This document shows positions 54,643-62,348 of a stretch of 64,000 bases of DNA, in pieces (the stretch's first letter is position 1; each line of letters opens with the position of its first letter). The position numbers were made by a program, and so were the translations under genes. The notes under the pieces were generated by a model. The model was given only the letters and a program-made list of their open reading frames with translations, searched no databases and was not told the origin of the DNA. This DNA is from Solibacillus sp. FSL K6-1523 (GTDB taxonomy: Bacteria; Bacillota; Bacilli; Bacillales_A; Planococcaceae): positions 2,468,001-2,532,000 of the forward strand of contig NZ_JBBOSU010000001.1 of assembly GCF_038005225.1 (NCBI RefSeq), written 5' to 3'.

Positions 54643-54834
54643 CTAAGTGGCCTCCTTTAGGATTGTTTTATTGTTTTCAAGAATGTGAATGAATTGATTT
54701 AAAACCTTCTCCTCCATTTTTATAGAGCTATTCACTTCTTTTGCAATAATTTTGTTTAATTCTAAAATTGTGCTTACGTCGAGCTTATGTTTTTCCGCTA
54801 ATTGGAATGCTCGCTCTAACTGACCGGTCACCAT
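54643..54834 (-). CDS. Small helical protein of unknown function
   Basis: A 63-residue protein (MVTGQLERAFQLAEKHKLDVSTILELNKIIAKEVNSS...). GGGGG lies seven bases upstream of ATG 54834. The pattern A-x-K-x-x-L-D...LELN-I recalls Spo0E-like phosphatases, but the SxxLD motif is absent, so no name is given. It has its own terminator. Confidence 0.55.
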   Translation of the reverse strand: MVTGQLERAFQLAEKHKLDVSTILELNKIIAKEVNSSIKMEEKVLNQFIHILENNKTILKEAT

Positions 54835-55311
54835 CGGCAGTCCCCCTTTTCATATAATATGCTTTAATTCTACCTTATTTACACAAAAATTTCATCTATT
54901 CCAACATAATTATTAAGAATTTTTTGAATAAGCACGAATAAATATACTTGATATACAGAATGTTGCGGTTTTGCTACTGGATAACTATTTTTCCCGCTCG
55001 TTCAATATTTATCTATTTATTACATAAACCCAAACATTTTAAGCAGAAAAAACACCCACAAAAATCAGTGGATGCTTCGAGTTTTTTATGACAACCACTT
55101 TGGCGGTGTGTTTTTGGACCAGAGTTCAATTAGATTGGCAATGAATAGTTTTTTATTGTTCGCGCCTTTGATTATCAACGTTTGTGATTAATTAAAATTT
55201 CATTACTTTTATTTGTGTATATTATAACATATTGTTTTGGGGTACACTTGGGGTACTGATAATTAAAATCATGGAATAACAATAGAAACAAAAATAGCCC
55301 TCCACAAATTC
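54835..55311. other. Intergenic region, possible prophage-side junction
   Basis: No supported gene. TTGGGGTAC occurs twice, 11 bases apart (55237-55245 and 55248-55256). A partial hairpin around 55050-55080 (CACCCAC / GTGGATG) is followed by T6. The left half of a terminator stem lies at 55290-55305. Confidence 0.45.
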
Positions 55312-55356
55312 TGAACTGCTCCCTGTCAAGTAGACAGTGGAAATAATAAAAATGCT

Positions 55357-56208
55357 TTAAGCGGCTTGCGTCCTGTATTCTAGAGGGCTCAAGCCGTTTA
55401 ATCTTTCTTGGTAACGTTTGTTATGATAGAACGTAATATATGTATTGATTGCTTCTTCTAACGCCTCGTATGTATCATATTTGTTTAAATAATACTTTTC
55501 GACTTTCAGAGTACCCCAAAAAGCCTCGATTGGTCCGTTATCGATACAACGACCGACCCTCGACATACTGTGAATCATATTCGCTTCTTCTGTCATGCGT
55601 TTGAAGAATTTTGATGTATATTGATAACCTCGATCACTATGAATAAGCGGTTGCTCACCTTCTTTTAGCTCCTGTATTGCAGGAATCATGGTGTCAAAAA
55701 CTAATTTATTGTTATTCGAATGTCCTAATACATAACTGACAATTGAATTGTCGTGTAAATCAATAATCGCGCTTAAATAAGCTTTTCTACCTTTGCCGTA
55801 TTTAAATTCTGTCACATCGGTACACCATTTCTGATTCGGTTTTTCCGCAGTAAAATCACGTGCTAAAATATTTTCAGCCACATAATCCGGCTTTGATTTA
55901 CGGTATCGTTTTGGCTTACGTCGAATAACCGCTTCCAGACCACAAATCTGCATCAGGCGGTAAATACGCTTCTTATTAACTTTAGCTAGGCCCATTTTTG
56001 TTCTTTGGCGATTAATTGTCATTGTAATGCGGCGGTAGCCATAAATACCATTTACTTGCGAATAAAGATGTTGAATCGATTCTACTAGCTGTTCGTTTTC
56101 TCTTTCTCGTACAGATGGCTGACGTTTCATCCATTTATAATAAGCTGCACGTGAAACCTCAGCGATTTCACACAATAAAACAATCGATAAGTTTTCATTC
56201 TCCGCCAA
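55357..56208 (-). CDS. IS3-family transposase OrfB (DDE integrase), copy 2
   Basis: A 283-residue integrase. The DDE residues are in WCTDVTEF, LIHSDRGYQYTS and NGPIEAFWGTLKVEKYY. It is similar to the copy-1 OrfB along its whole length. The homologous upstream codons (ATC GCG ATT CAA) have no ATG, which supports production by frameshift from OrfA. Confidence 0.93.
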   Translation of the reverse strand: MAENENLSIVLLCEIAEVSRAAYYKWMKRQPSVRERENEQLVESIQHLYSQVNGIYGYRRITMTINRQRTKMGLAKVNKKRIYRLMQICGLEAVIRRKPKRYRKSKPDYVAENILARDFTAEKPNQKWCTDVTEFKYGKGRKAYLSAIIDLHDNSIVSYVLGHSNNNKLVFDTMIPAIQELKEGEQPLIHSDRGYQYTSKFFKRMTEEANMIHSMSRVGRCIDNGPIEAFWGTLKVEKYYLNKYDTYEALEEAINTYITFYHNKRYQERLNGLSPLEYRTQAA

Positions 56209-56249
56209 CTCTTGAATCGCGATGTAACGGCTCTGAATACGAACTCTAC

Positions 56250-56930
56250 TTAACGACGCCTCCTTTCGATTTCCTCTAACTTTTTTAATAATAGATTTTC
56301 TGCACGTAACCGTTCGTTTTCACGCTCCATCTGTTGAATTTTTAAACGCAATCCATCTTCTGGTGTACGCTCTTCTGTAGGTTTTGTTTTGCCACGACGA
56401 TCCTCTAAAGCGTGATCGCCACTCTCTTCAAACTTTTTTACCCATTGATAAACTTGTTGGTAGGACACATCATATTGTGCTGCTGTTTCTTGATAATTCT
56501 TCCCCTTCGCTAGGCATGCCTTTGCAATTTCAATACGCTCTTCTACAGTTGTTTTTCTTCCTTTAGTCATAGTTTGGCTCATTCCTCTACCCGAATCTTT
56601 TAATTCACTATGACCAGTATAAATTTTCACCCACTTTTTGAACACTGTTAAACTACTAATCCCGTATTTAGCAAGGATATCAAGCATAGAATAGCGTTCT
56701 GATAAATAATCCTCGACGGCACTTTGTTTTAATTCTTTTGAGTACACCTTATTTTTCTTAGATCGTGTTAACGCCTCTATTCCTCCAAATTTAAAAAGAG
56801 CGCGCCATTCTTGAAGAGTTTGTCGATTGACCGAAAACATCTTACAAATTTCAAGTTGGGTATGACGTCCTTCTTCTAAATATTGAAGTGCTAAGATTTT
56901 AACATCTAGTGAAAATACCTTTTTTGGCAT
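56250..56930 (-). CDS. IS3-family transposase OrfA, copy 2
   Basis: A 226-residue helix-turn-helix protein (ILALQYLEEGRHTQLEICKMFSVNRQTLQEW; DILAKYGISSLTVFKKW; YQETAAQYDVSYQQVYQWVKKF) ending with the zipper helix QQMERENERLRAENLLLKK and ERRRR. Same layout as copy 1. Confidence 0.92.
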   Translation of the reverse strand: MPKKVFSLDVKILALQYLEEGRHTQLEICKMFSVNRQTLQEWRALFKFGGIEALTRSKKNKVYSKELKQSAVEDYLSERYSMLDILAKYGISSLTVFKKWVKIYTGHSELKDSGRGMSQTMTKGRKTTVEERIEIAKACLAKGKNYQETAAQYDVSYQQVYQWVKKFEESGDHALEDRRGKTKPTEERTPEDGLRLKIQQMERENERLRAENLLLKKLEEIERRRR

Positions 56931-56999
56931 GAAAAAAACTCCCCATTTAGATAAACAGATTTTATTTTTTAATCTGTCTACCTAATGGGGAGCATATCA

Positions 57000-57020
57000 T
57001 TCCGTGGAAGGCTATTTTTT
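57000..57020 (-). terminator. Right half of a terminator split by IS copy 2
   Basis: GTGGA-A-GGCTATTTTTT (57004-57020) pairs with AAAAATAGCC-C-TCCAC at 55290-55305. Together they formed the terminator of the 57019-57225 gene (minus strand U-tract GGCTATTTTTG). The IS sits in the 7-base loop. Confidence 0.85.
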
Positions 57021-57225
57021 AATTTGCGTATGTTTTGATTTGAAATTTAACATCGTTTACCTCTGCATCCTTTATTTCCTTTAAATTTACCAGTATCTCG
57101 CTATCCAAAAATTCAACGAATGTATCGCCGTCCGCAAGTGATAGTGGCTTTAAGTCATCGATGTGATATTTACTCTCAAAAGCTAACGTGAAATCGCAAT
57201 TTGTTACGAATTTATATTTATACAT
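57019..57225 (-). CDS. Small protein of unknown function, prophage-side
   Basis: A 68-residue protein (MYKYKFVTNCDFTLAFESKYHIDDLKPL...VKFQIKTYAN). GAGGTG is five bases upstream of the ATG. The stop codon overlaps the terminator stem that copy 2 of the IS interrupts. No family recognised. It follows the next gene by 14 bases. Confidence 0.6.
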   Translation of the reverse strand: MYKYKFVTNCDFTLAFESKYHIDDLKPLSLADGDTFVEFLDSEILVNLKEIKDAEVNDVKFQIKTYAN

Positions 57226-57239
57226 AGCCTCACCTCATT

Positions 57240-57908
57240 CTATTTAAATGTTTTTCGATGCACACAACAAAATATACTCACAACATCGCACTCAAACCAT
57301 CTTGCTAATTCGTGTTGCGATACACCTTCTTTATGTAATTTGCGAATTTCGATTGCTTGAGCAGGTGTTATTTTATATCCTCTACGATCTTTTAAATAGG
57401 ACCAATCGTACTCGGGGTAAGTTAATACCACTGCGTCTATAGCTCCGATTTTGAGTGTCATTAACATTCCTCCGAGGTTATTTTTGTAAAAGTACGAGTT
57501 GGAAATTTCGTTTTGGACTGTTTCTAAATCCCAATCAAGGATTTCTTCGATTAACCATTTAGTTGCTTCGATAGCTATATTCTCGTTCCAATAACCTTTT
57601 GGAACCCCCACCCTCAACTCCCAAGGCTTGATGTCCCACTCAGGAAAGCAATCTTGTATAAATGCCGCTGTACTAGCGTAGTTTTTGCGCATAGCACCAC
57701 AAATTCTATATTTTTGCAAAAAGACTAATGTGACTTGTCCGATCACATCATCTCTATTAAATTTTAACAAGTCGAGCATAATATACCTAGCTAATTTCAC
57801 TAAAGTTTCCTTACTATCGGTTTGGTTCCACGTTTGCTCCGGGAAACGCTTTCGTTCTCCATTTAAGATTTCATGATAAATATCATATATTGTTTTTACT
57901 TCACTCAA
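57240..57908 (-). CDS. DUF4046-like protein with C-terminal helix-turn-helix
   Basis: A 222-residue protein from TTG 57908, with GGGAGGGAG five bases upstream. IYDIYHEILNGERKRFPEQTW and the later WLIEEILDWDLETVQNEISNSYFYKNNLGGML are typical of a Bacillus family I know as DUF4046 (recall, not verified). The end (ITPAQAIEIRKLHKEGVSQHELARWFECD) is helix-turn-helix-like. Function unknown. Confidence 0.6.
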   Translation of the reverse strand: MSEVKTIYDIYHEILNGERKRFPEQTWNQTDSKETLVKLARYIMLDLLKFNRDDVIGQVTLVFLQKYRICGAMRKNYASTAAFIQDCFPEWDIKPWELRVGVPKGYWNENIAIEATKWLIEEILDWDLETVQNEISNSYFYKNNLGGMLMTLKIGAIDAVVLTYPEYDWSYLKDRRGYKITPAQAIEIRKLHKEGVSQHELARWFECDVVSIFCCVHRKTFK

Positions 57909-58005
57909 TTCGCTCCCTCCCTCATACCAACAATTTACAATATAACGATTACTTAATCTACATTAAGTGCCAAAATTTCTTTTTGGGCTGTTTTTAAATA
58001 TGGCA

Positions 58006-59262
58006 TTAAGCTAGATGACCACCGACCAACCGTTTACGTGAAATTGCGGTACCTGATTTTGTAAATGAAACAGCACGTAAAATCGATGTTGCTCCAAATC
58101 GCTCTCGTATTCTGTCCACCGTATGCCCTAAAAGCAAACGCTGCTCTTTTCCTGTATCAAATAAATCAAGCTGAATACTACGTTCTTGTTCCACATTAGA
58201 AATCCGCACAGACAACTGGCGCGCTGGCTCCCCAACAAAGTGTGTATCAAGCAATTCTTTACACGCCTTATAAATCACCATTGTTTCATTTGTCGGTTCC
58301 GTTATCGTTTTCGAACGGTAAAAACCTTTCGTCATTGTTGCGTTACTATAAGATAATCCTAACGAAATTGTGCACCCTACATAACCGGCTGAACGTGTAC
58401 GCCTCACCACATCCTCGCACATTTCAAGCAAGACAACGCAAATTTCAGCACGTGTAGTGTAATCACGCATTAACATTTGTCCTTTACCAAAGCTAATTTG
58501 CCCACTAACAATCGGTTCTCCGAAGGTCGAATAATCAATTCCATGGGCATGGTAATAGAGTTGATTTCCCATCACGCCAAAACGATGCTCCAACGCCTCT
58601 AAACTCATATTAGCTAAACCGCCAACCGTAAAAATCCCCATGTTGTTTAGGTTTTTTTCCATTTGACGCCCGATGCCCCACATTTTAGATAACGGATGAA
58701 CAGGCCATAGTTTTTTCGGTATATCTTCATAAGTCCATTCTACGAAGCCTGTCTTTTTTGCCTCCAAATCAAGCGCCAACTTAGCTATTAACATGTTGGG
58801 TCCTAACCCAACTGCTGAACGAATGTTAAACTGCTGAAAAATAGCCAACTGAATTGCTTTTGCTGTTTGCTCAGGTGATCCCCAAATTTTATTGCACCCC
58901 GTCAAATCAATAAAGCTTTCATCGACACTATACACATGAATCGCCTCTCGTGGTACAAATTGAGCAATAAGATTTGTTATGGCCATCGACATATCTAAAA
59001 AGAAGGACATTTTCGGCTCAAATAGTCGGATGTCTGGATGTTTGGGAATTTCATAAAGGCGATTACCCGTTTTAATGCGAAAACGTTCTTTCATAGGTGG
59101 GGATGCTGCTAGTACGACGCTACCGGGTTGCTTAAAACTCCCTATTACTGCTATCGGTACTTCCATGACATCAAGTCCTTCTAACAATGCGATACAGCTT
59201 GCGTAAAAACATTTCATGTCGATGCAAATAATTGATTTGTTTGGGCAGTTTTCGTAGTTCAT
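58006..59262 (-). CDS. uvrX: Y-family DNA polymerase, UvrX/UmuC type
   Basis: A 418-residue protein. IICIDMKCFYASC is the first catalytic Asp motif, and YSVDESFIDLTGC holds the second Asp-Glu pair. The helix-hairpin-helix is MWGIGRQMEKNLNNMGIF, followed by the little-finger domain. This is the lesion-bypass polymerase class carried by SP-beta-like phages and plasmids. Its start overlaps yolD by four bases and the operon has a LexA site, so it is SOS-inducible. Confidence 0.9.
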   Translation of the reverse strand: MNYENCPNKSIICIDMKCFYASCIALLEGLDVMEVPIAVIGSFKQPGSVVLAASPPMKERFRIKTGNRLYEIPKHPDIRLFEPKMSFFLDMSMAITNLIAQFVPREAIHVYSVDESFIDLTGCNKIWGSPEQTAKAIQLAIFQQFNIRSAVGLGPNMLIAKLALDLEAKKTGFVEWTYEDIPKKLWPVHPLSKMWGIGRQMEKNLNNMGIFTVGGLANMSLEALEHRFGVMGNQLYYHAHGIDYSTFGEPIVSGQISFGKGQMLMRDYTTRAEICVVLLEMCEDVVRRTRSAGYVGCTISLGLSYSNATMTKGFYRSKTITEPTNETMVIYKACKELLDTHFVGEPARQLSVRISNVEQERSIQLDLFDTGKEQRLLLGHTVDRIRERFGATSILRAVSFTKSGTAISRKRLVGGHLA

Positions 59263-59480
59263 ACAACGTTACGCTCTTTATAAGTGATCGGAGCAACGGC
59301 TAACACATTATCGATGATAAAAGTACGCTTTGCCTGTTTTACAAAACAGTAAGCCTGAAAGTTATCGCCAATAATTTTAATGATTTTAATACGTCGTTTT
59401 GTTACGGATCCATCCTTGGCCATATACATCATGTCTAACATTTGATTACGCTGCATTGCTTTTATTAGTTGATTTTTCAT
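59259..59480 (-). CDS. yolD: YolD-like protein
   Basis: A 73-residue protein starting MKNQLIKAMQRNQMLDMMYMAKDG. GGAGGT is five bases before the ATG at 59480; a longer frame to 59516 exists. YolD-like proteins are found next to UvrX-type polymerases and share their SOS control. RRIKIIKIIGDNFQAYCFVKQAKRTFIIDNVLAV is the domain body. Exact role unknown. Confidence 0.85.
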   Translation of the reverse strand: MKNQLIKAMQRNQMLDMMYMAKDGSVTKRRIKIIKIIGDNFQAYCFVKQAKRTFIIDNVLAVAPITYKERNVV

Positions 59481-59520
59481 GTTTACCTCCATATAAGAAC
59501 ACTCGTTTGTATACATTATA

Positions 59521-59532
59521 GAACAACTGTTC
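59521..59532. promoter_or_regulatory. LexA SOS box
   Basis: GAACAACTGTTC fits GAAC-N4-GTTC. It lies 41 bases upstream of yolD and overlaps the promoter: on the minus strand TATAAT directly follows GTTC. A weaker half-like site, AAACGAGTGTTC, is nearer the start. Confidence 0.85.
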
Positions 59533-59641
59533 TTATTTTAAAACATGTAAAAATATTTTTATTTGGAAAATAAAGGGGTTAACCTGTTGACTTATGTAAG
59601 TAGTTATTATATAATAAATATATAGAAAGGAGGTGAACAAA

Positions 59642-59785
59642 GTGGATTATGATAAGATGTTAGCTTATCTAGTAGGTATCGCAACATTCTTCAACCAATT
59701 TACAAGTGGATTGAAAAATATAAGCGATATGAAAAATAAGCAAAAGAAAAAGCGACGCTCCCCACAAAAGAAACGTCGCAAATAA
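59642..59785 (+). CDS. Small basic protein, probably prophage-encoded
   Basis: A 47-residue protein from GTG 59642 after a very strong Shine-Dalgarno, GAAAGGAGGTGA. It starts MDYDKMLAYLVGIATFFNQF and ends in a lysine/arginine cluster, KKKRRSPQKKRRK. It may be a DNA-binding or membrane-associated peptide. A GAAGGAGG / CCTCCTTC hairpin follows its stop. Confidence 0.6.
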   Translation: MDYDKMLAYLVGIATFFNQFTSGLKNISDMKNKQKKKRRSPQKKRRK

Positions 59786-59843
59786 ATACACCGAAGGAGG
59801 TTAGCGCCTCCTTCAACCTAATCTTATCATATCCATTTAAATT

Positions 59844-60020
59844 ATGAAAAAAATTATTTCTTATTGCTTAATATTTGTATCTGCTTTTTACATTTTAACA
59901 GTCATGGTGGATTGGAACGAACCTAAATTTTTCGATTACTCGATAATTATTATTTACGCATTGTGTCTAATGCTCGCTATATTTAATGTCACAATATACT
60001 TTAAAAAGAAACGGAGTTAG
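59844..60020 (+). CDS. Small two-helix membrane protein, unknown
   Basis: A 58-residue protein (MKKIISYCLIFVSAFYILTV...YSIIIIYALCLMLAIFNV). Two hydrophobic segments and a basic tail KKKRS. No good Shine-Dalgarno is present. The next gene begins five bases later and uses CGGAG inside its 3' end. Confidence 0.45.
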   Translation: MKKIISYCLIFVSAFYILTVMVDWNEPKFFDYSIIIIYALCLMLAIFNVTIYFKKKRS

Positions 60021-60025
60021 ATTTA

Positions 60026-60274
60026 ATGAAGAATTATAAAGTTGAATCTAAAGACGAATTTATCGCTTTAGTCCAAACTGAAGTACTTACCTCTTCAGAA
60101 GTATTAGAAGAATTACAAATATCTCGACAGGCATTAGGTTCACTTGTAAAACGCGAGAAATTAGTACCTATTAAAGAATTAAGTCGAGATAAGTTATTTT
60201 TGAGAGAAGATGTTGAGAAACGGAAAGTAGCAGCTAAAGAACTTCATACAAAATACAGACCTTACGATGAATAA
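60026..60274 (+). CDS. Small helix-turn-helix protein
   Basis: An 82-residue protein. TSSEVLEELQISRQALGSLVKREKLVPIKE and LFLREDVEKRK resemble a MerR/excisionase-like winged helix (HTH_17). Probable prophage regulator. It ends at a strong terminator shared with the convergent amidase. Confidence 0.7.
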   Translation: MKNYKVESKDEFIALVQTEVLTSSEVLEELQISRQALGSLVKREKLVPIKELSRDKLFLREDVEKRKVAAKELHTKYRPYDE

Positions 60275-60278
60275 ACAA

Positions 60279-60321
60279 AAAAGCCCGCCACTACTGCATT
60301 TCTGCGGTAATGACGGGCTTT
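60279..60321. terminator. Bidirectional terminator between regulator and amidase
   Basis: AAAAGCCCG-CCA-TAC... pairs with GTA-TG-CGGGCTTT, with A-tract on the left and T-rich right side. It lies between convergent genes. Confidence 0.85.
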
Positions 60322-60332
60322 GAATTTGAAAC

Positions 60333-61061
60333 TTATTTTTTTCTTTGTACATTATAAATCATTGTAATAATCTCTTCTCGCGTAGCTGGGCGTTTTAAAT
60401 ATGTGCCATCTGATACACTGTTTGCTATTGCCCATTTGACTGCATCGGCAGCCCACGTAGATGGCGCTGCATTTTTTTCGTAAACTTCTTTTGACACTGG
60501 TGTTTCCTCCTTTTTATCGGTAGTTACACCGTAAAATTTATTAATACCAACAAACGTCAATTGCGCTTGTTTTTCGATTTCATTTGCAATGATTTTTTCA
60601 TCATTTAAATTACTGATAAAACCATATTCGATTAAAGCTGCAGGCATTTTAGTTTCGCGTACAACCGCAAAGTTGGCGCTCTTCATACCACGATCACGAA
60701 GTCCAATGTCTTTTACAATTGCTTCGTGAAGACACGTTTGCAACTTAGTTGAGAGGTGACTCGCCATACCGTTAAAAATAAATGTTTCAAAGCCTGTCGC
60801 AGTCTTGTTAACGGCACTATTATCATGTAGGGAAATGAAGATGTCAGCACCCCAATCATTCGCCATCTTAGTCCGCTGTGAAAGCGTCAAATATACATCA
60901 GAACGGCGTGATAGCTTTACTTCATAGCCCTGTGCAATTAACTTCTTTTCAAGTGCCAACGCAATTGCTAAAACGTTTGCTGATTCTTTCGAGTTGGCGC
61001 CAATTGCACCTGGATCAGTTCCGCCATGTCCTGGGTCGATAAAAACTTTCTTTTTAATCAT
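60333..61061 (-). CDS. N-acetylmuramoyl-L-alanine amidase endolysin
   Basis: A 242-residue Amidase_3. It starts MIKKKVFIDPGHGGTDPGAIG; a longer frame to 61118 is unlikely because GAGGTG is seven bases before this ATG. Zinc ligands are His in PGHGG, Glu in SKESANVLAIALALEKKL, and His in ISLHDNSA; the catalytic Glu is in ALIEYGFISN. The C-terminal part (WAADAVKWAIANSVSDGTY) looks like an SLH-type or cell-wall module. Last gene of the lysis cassette. Confidence 0.92.
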   Translation of the reverse strand: MIKKKVFIDPGHGGTDPGAIGANSKESANVLAIALALEKKLIAQGYEVKLSRRSDVYLTLSQRTKMANDWGADIFISLHDNSAVNKTATGFETFIFNGMASHLSTKLQTCLHEAIVKDIGLRDRGMKSANFAVVRETKMPAALIEYGFISNLNDEKIIANEIEKQAQLTFVGINKFYGVTTDKKEETPVSKEVYEKNAAPSTWAADAVKWAIANSVSDGTYLKRPATREEIITMIYNVQRKK

Positions 61062-61167
61062 CCGTAAACACCTCATTATCTTTCGCATGGTAACATTCAT
61101 TGCACATAGGTTCGCCATTATACACTTCTAACGGTTCTATTTCTTTACAACAAATTACGCATTCCAT
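61054..61167 (-). CDS. Tiny zinc-ribbon protein in the lysis cassette
   Basis: A 37-residue protein, MECVICCKEIEPLE...PMCNECYHAKDNEV. Four or five cysteines form two CxxC pairs. It starts two bases after the holin stop, and its last codons overlap the amidase start (ATGATTAA). The Shine-Dalgarno lies in the holin 3' end. Function unknown. Confidence 0.65.
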   Translation of the reverse strand: MECVICCKEIEPLEVYNGEPMCNECYHAKDNEVFTDD

Positions 61168-61168
61168 T

Positions 61169-61429
61169 TTATTCACCATCCTTTTTAGGCTTGTCATATC
61201 GCAATGCTCGGTGGCTATCGTTTGTCCCAGTAGTAGTCGGGTCTACTACTACACCAATTAAAACTAAAAGAGCAAGCACCGTGTTGAATAACTCCGTTGC
61301 TTGCTCGTTATAGATTGTTGTGTCGATTCCAAAAACAGCAGCCACTTGCTGCACTAATAAAAGCAGTAACGCAAAAAGTGCTAAAAGAAAAGTTTTGTGT
61401 TTCAATCGTACTTTCCAGTTAATTTTCAT
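61169..61429 (-). CDS. Phage holin
   Basis: An 86-residue protein. INWKVRLKHKTFLLALFALLLLLVQQVAAVFGI and FNTVLALLVLIGVVVDPTTTGTNDSHRAL match the phi-LC3 type class II holin family. It permeabilises the membrane for the amidase downstream. Order XhlA-holin-amidase is standard for Bacillus phages. Confidence 0.92.
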   Translation of the reverse strand: MKINWKVRLKHKTFLLALFALLLLLVQQVAAVFGIDTTIYNEQATELFNTVLALLVLIGVVVDPTTTGTNDSHRALRYDKPKKDGE

Positions 61430-61443
61430 AATTAATTTTCCTC

Positions 61444-61689
61444 CTAATTTGTTTTAAGTACCATCGCTAAAAGTGCTAAAATGACAGCACCGATAATAGT
61501 AGTGGCAGCCCACCAAACAATTTTATCTAGCTTATTTAATCGGTGGTGTGCGCTCTTTGTGCTCGCTAACGCTTCATCCGCTTTATCTTCTGCGCGATAT
61601 GCGACCTCTCTTACTTGAGTAAAACCGTCAATTTTTGCCTCAATTGCCCCTAACCGTTCGTACACATTTCGCACTAAATCATCGCCCAT
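61444..61689 (-). CDS. xhlA: XhlA-type hemolysin/holin-associated protein
   Basis: An 81-residue protein starting MGDDLVRNVYERLGAIEAKIDGF, with a coiled-coil half (VAYRAEDKADEALASTKSAHHRLNKL) and a C-terminal membrane helix (WWAATTIIGAVILALLAMVL). This is the XhlA layout. AGAAGG is eight bases before the ATG; a GTG at 61698 is not needed. Confidence 0.88.
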   Translation of the reverse strand: MGDDLVRNVYERLGAIEAKIDGFTQVREVAYRAEDKADEALASTKSAHHRLNKLDKIVWWAATTIIGAVILALLAMVLKTN

Positions 61690-61789
61690 GTAATACACCT
61701 TCTTTTGGTAAATTTAACGCACTGTGAAACGCATCGAGATTTTACTTTGTGGGTAGTTGTACAGCTCGTTTACGCTCACAATGCATAAT

Positions 61790-61819
61790 AAAAAACCTCC
61801 ACAATGATGATGTGGAAGG
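61790..61819 (-). terminator. Phage late-gene terminator
   Basis: On the minus strand CCTTCCACA pairs with TGTGGAGG, followed by T6. It lies between the tail genes and xhlA. Confidence 0.75.
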
Positions 61820-61884
61820 CTTACTTTAATATTAATTTGATATTTCATTTGCTGATAAGTTACTACGCATCATGGGACAATTAT

Positions 61885-62043
61885 TTAAATACCCTCAGTC
61901 GCATTTAAAATATAGTCCTCAACAGCAACACGGTAATCTGGATTAGTAATATCATCTAATAAATAAACTTCATTCGTTTTCGGGTTTAATCCACCGTTCA
62001 TAATTCGTTCTGCCGCAATTCGTACTACCACTTGATTTACCAT
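61885..62043 (-). CDS. Small phage protein
   Basis: A 52-residue protein (MVNQVVVRIAAERIMNGGLNPKTNEVYLL...VEDYILNATEGI). Start overlaps the preceding stop (TAATG). Position after the tail fibre fits the small proteins of the XkdX/CD1375 kind; the identity is not certain. Confidence 0.6.
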   Translation of the reverse strand: MVNQVVVRIAAERIMNGGLNPKTNEVYLLDDITNPDYRVAVEDYILNATEGI

Positions 62044-62336
62044 TATAAAATCCCTCCAATTTCATTTTCTGCTTGTAATAATAATTCATCTTCTAACTCA
62101 CGAATACGTTTCTCTTCTGCTGTTTCGTCTTTAAAAGTCACTACTATCGGCTGACCACTTTCTAAGTCGACACCAACGATCCAATCTTTTGCATAATCAA
62201 TGCTACCGAATGGTACATCGATATACGCTATTTCATCAATTATTGGGCGCTCATTAGGGGCATCTGACATTTCCCCAGCCTGATATATTACTGTACCACT
62301 GCTCTTTTGGTAATAGATTCTATTTCCTATGTCCAT
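62043..62336 (-). CDS. Small phage tail-associated protein, unknown
   Basis: A 97-residue protein (MDIGNRIYYQKSSGTVIYQAGEMSD...IDVPFGSIDYAKDWIVGVD...EELEDELLLQAENEIGGIL). The C-terminal part is helical. Similar small genes follow tail fibre genes in Bacillus prophages. It is 12 bases after the fibre gene. Confidence 0.65.
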   Translation of the reverse strand: MDIGNRIYYQKSSGTVIYQAGEMSDAPNERPIIDEIAYIDVPFGSIDYAKDWIVGVDLESGQPIVVTFKDETAEEKRIRELEDELLLQAENEIGGIL

Positions 62337-62348
62337 AAATAACCCTCC

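Larger units (their letters stand above)
55312..56999 (-). mobile_element. IS3-family (IS150-like) insertion sequence, copy 2
   Basis: A 1688-bp element with the same terminal repeats as copy 1 (TGAACTGCTCCC at 55312; TGATATGCTCCC ending at 56999). Flanked by 3-bp duplications TTC (55309-55311 and 57000-57002). OrfA and OrfB run leftward. The copies differ at many residues (for example 231 versus 226 residues in OrfA), so they are separate lineages. Removing it and one TTC restores a terminator hairpin. Confidence 0.95.

Noticed and set aside
54643..54834. Spo0E-family phosphatase for the 63-residue protein
   Set aside because: The SxxLD signature is missing.
59531..59541. TTC followed by TTATTTTAAA, equal to the first ten bases after the lone repeat at 24085-24109
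   Set aside because: Ten AT-rich bases are expected by chance in a window of this size; pairing does not continue.
59793..59814. GAAGGAGG / CCTCCTTC hairpin as a terminator
   Set aside because: No T-tract follows on either strand; it may instead hide a Shine-Dalgarno-like sequence, but nothing more supports that.
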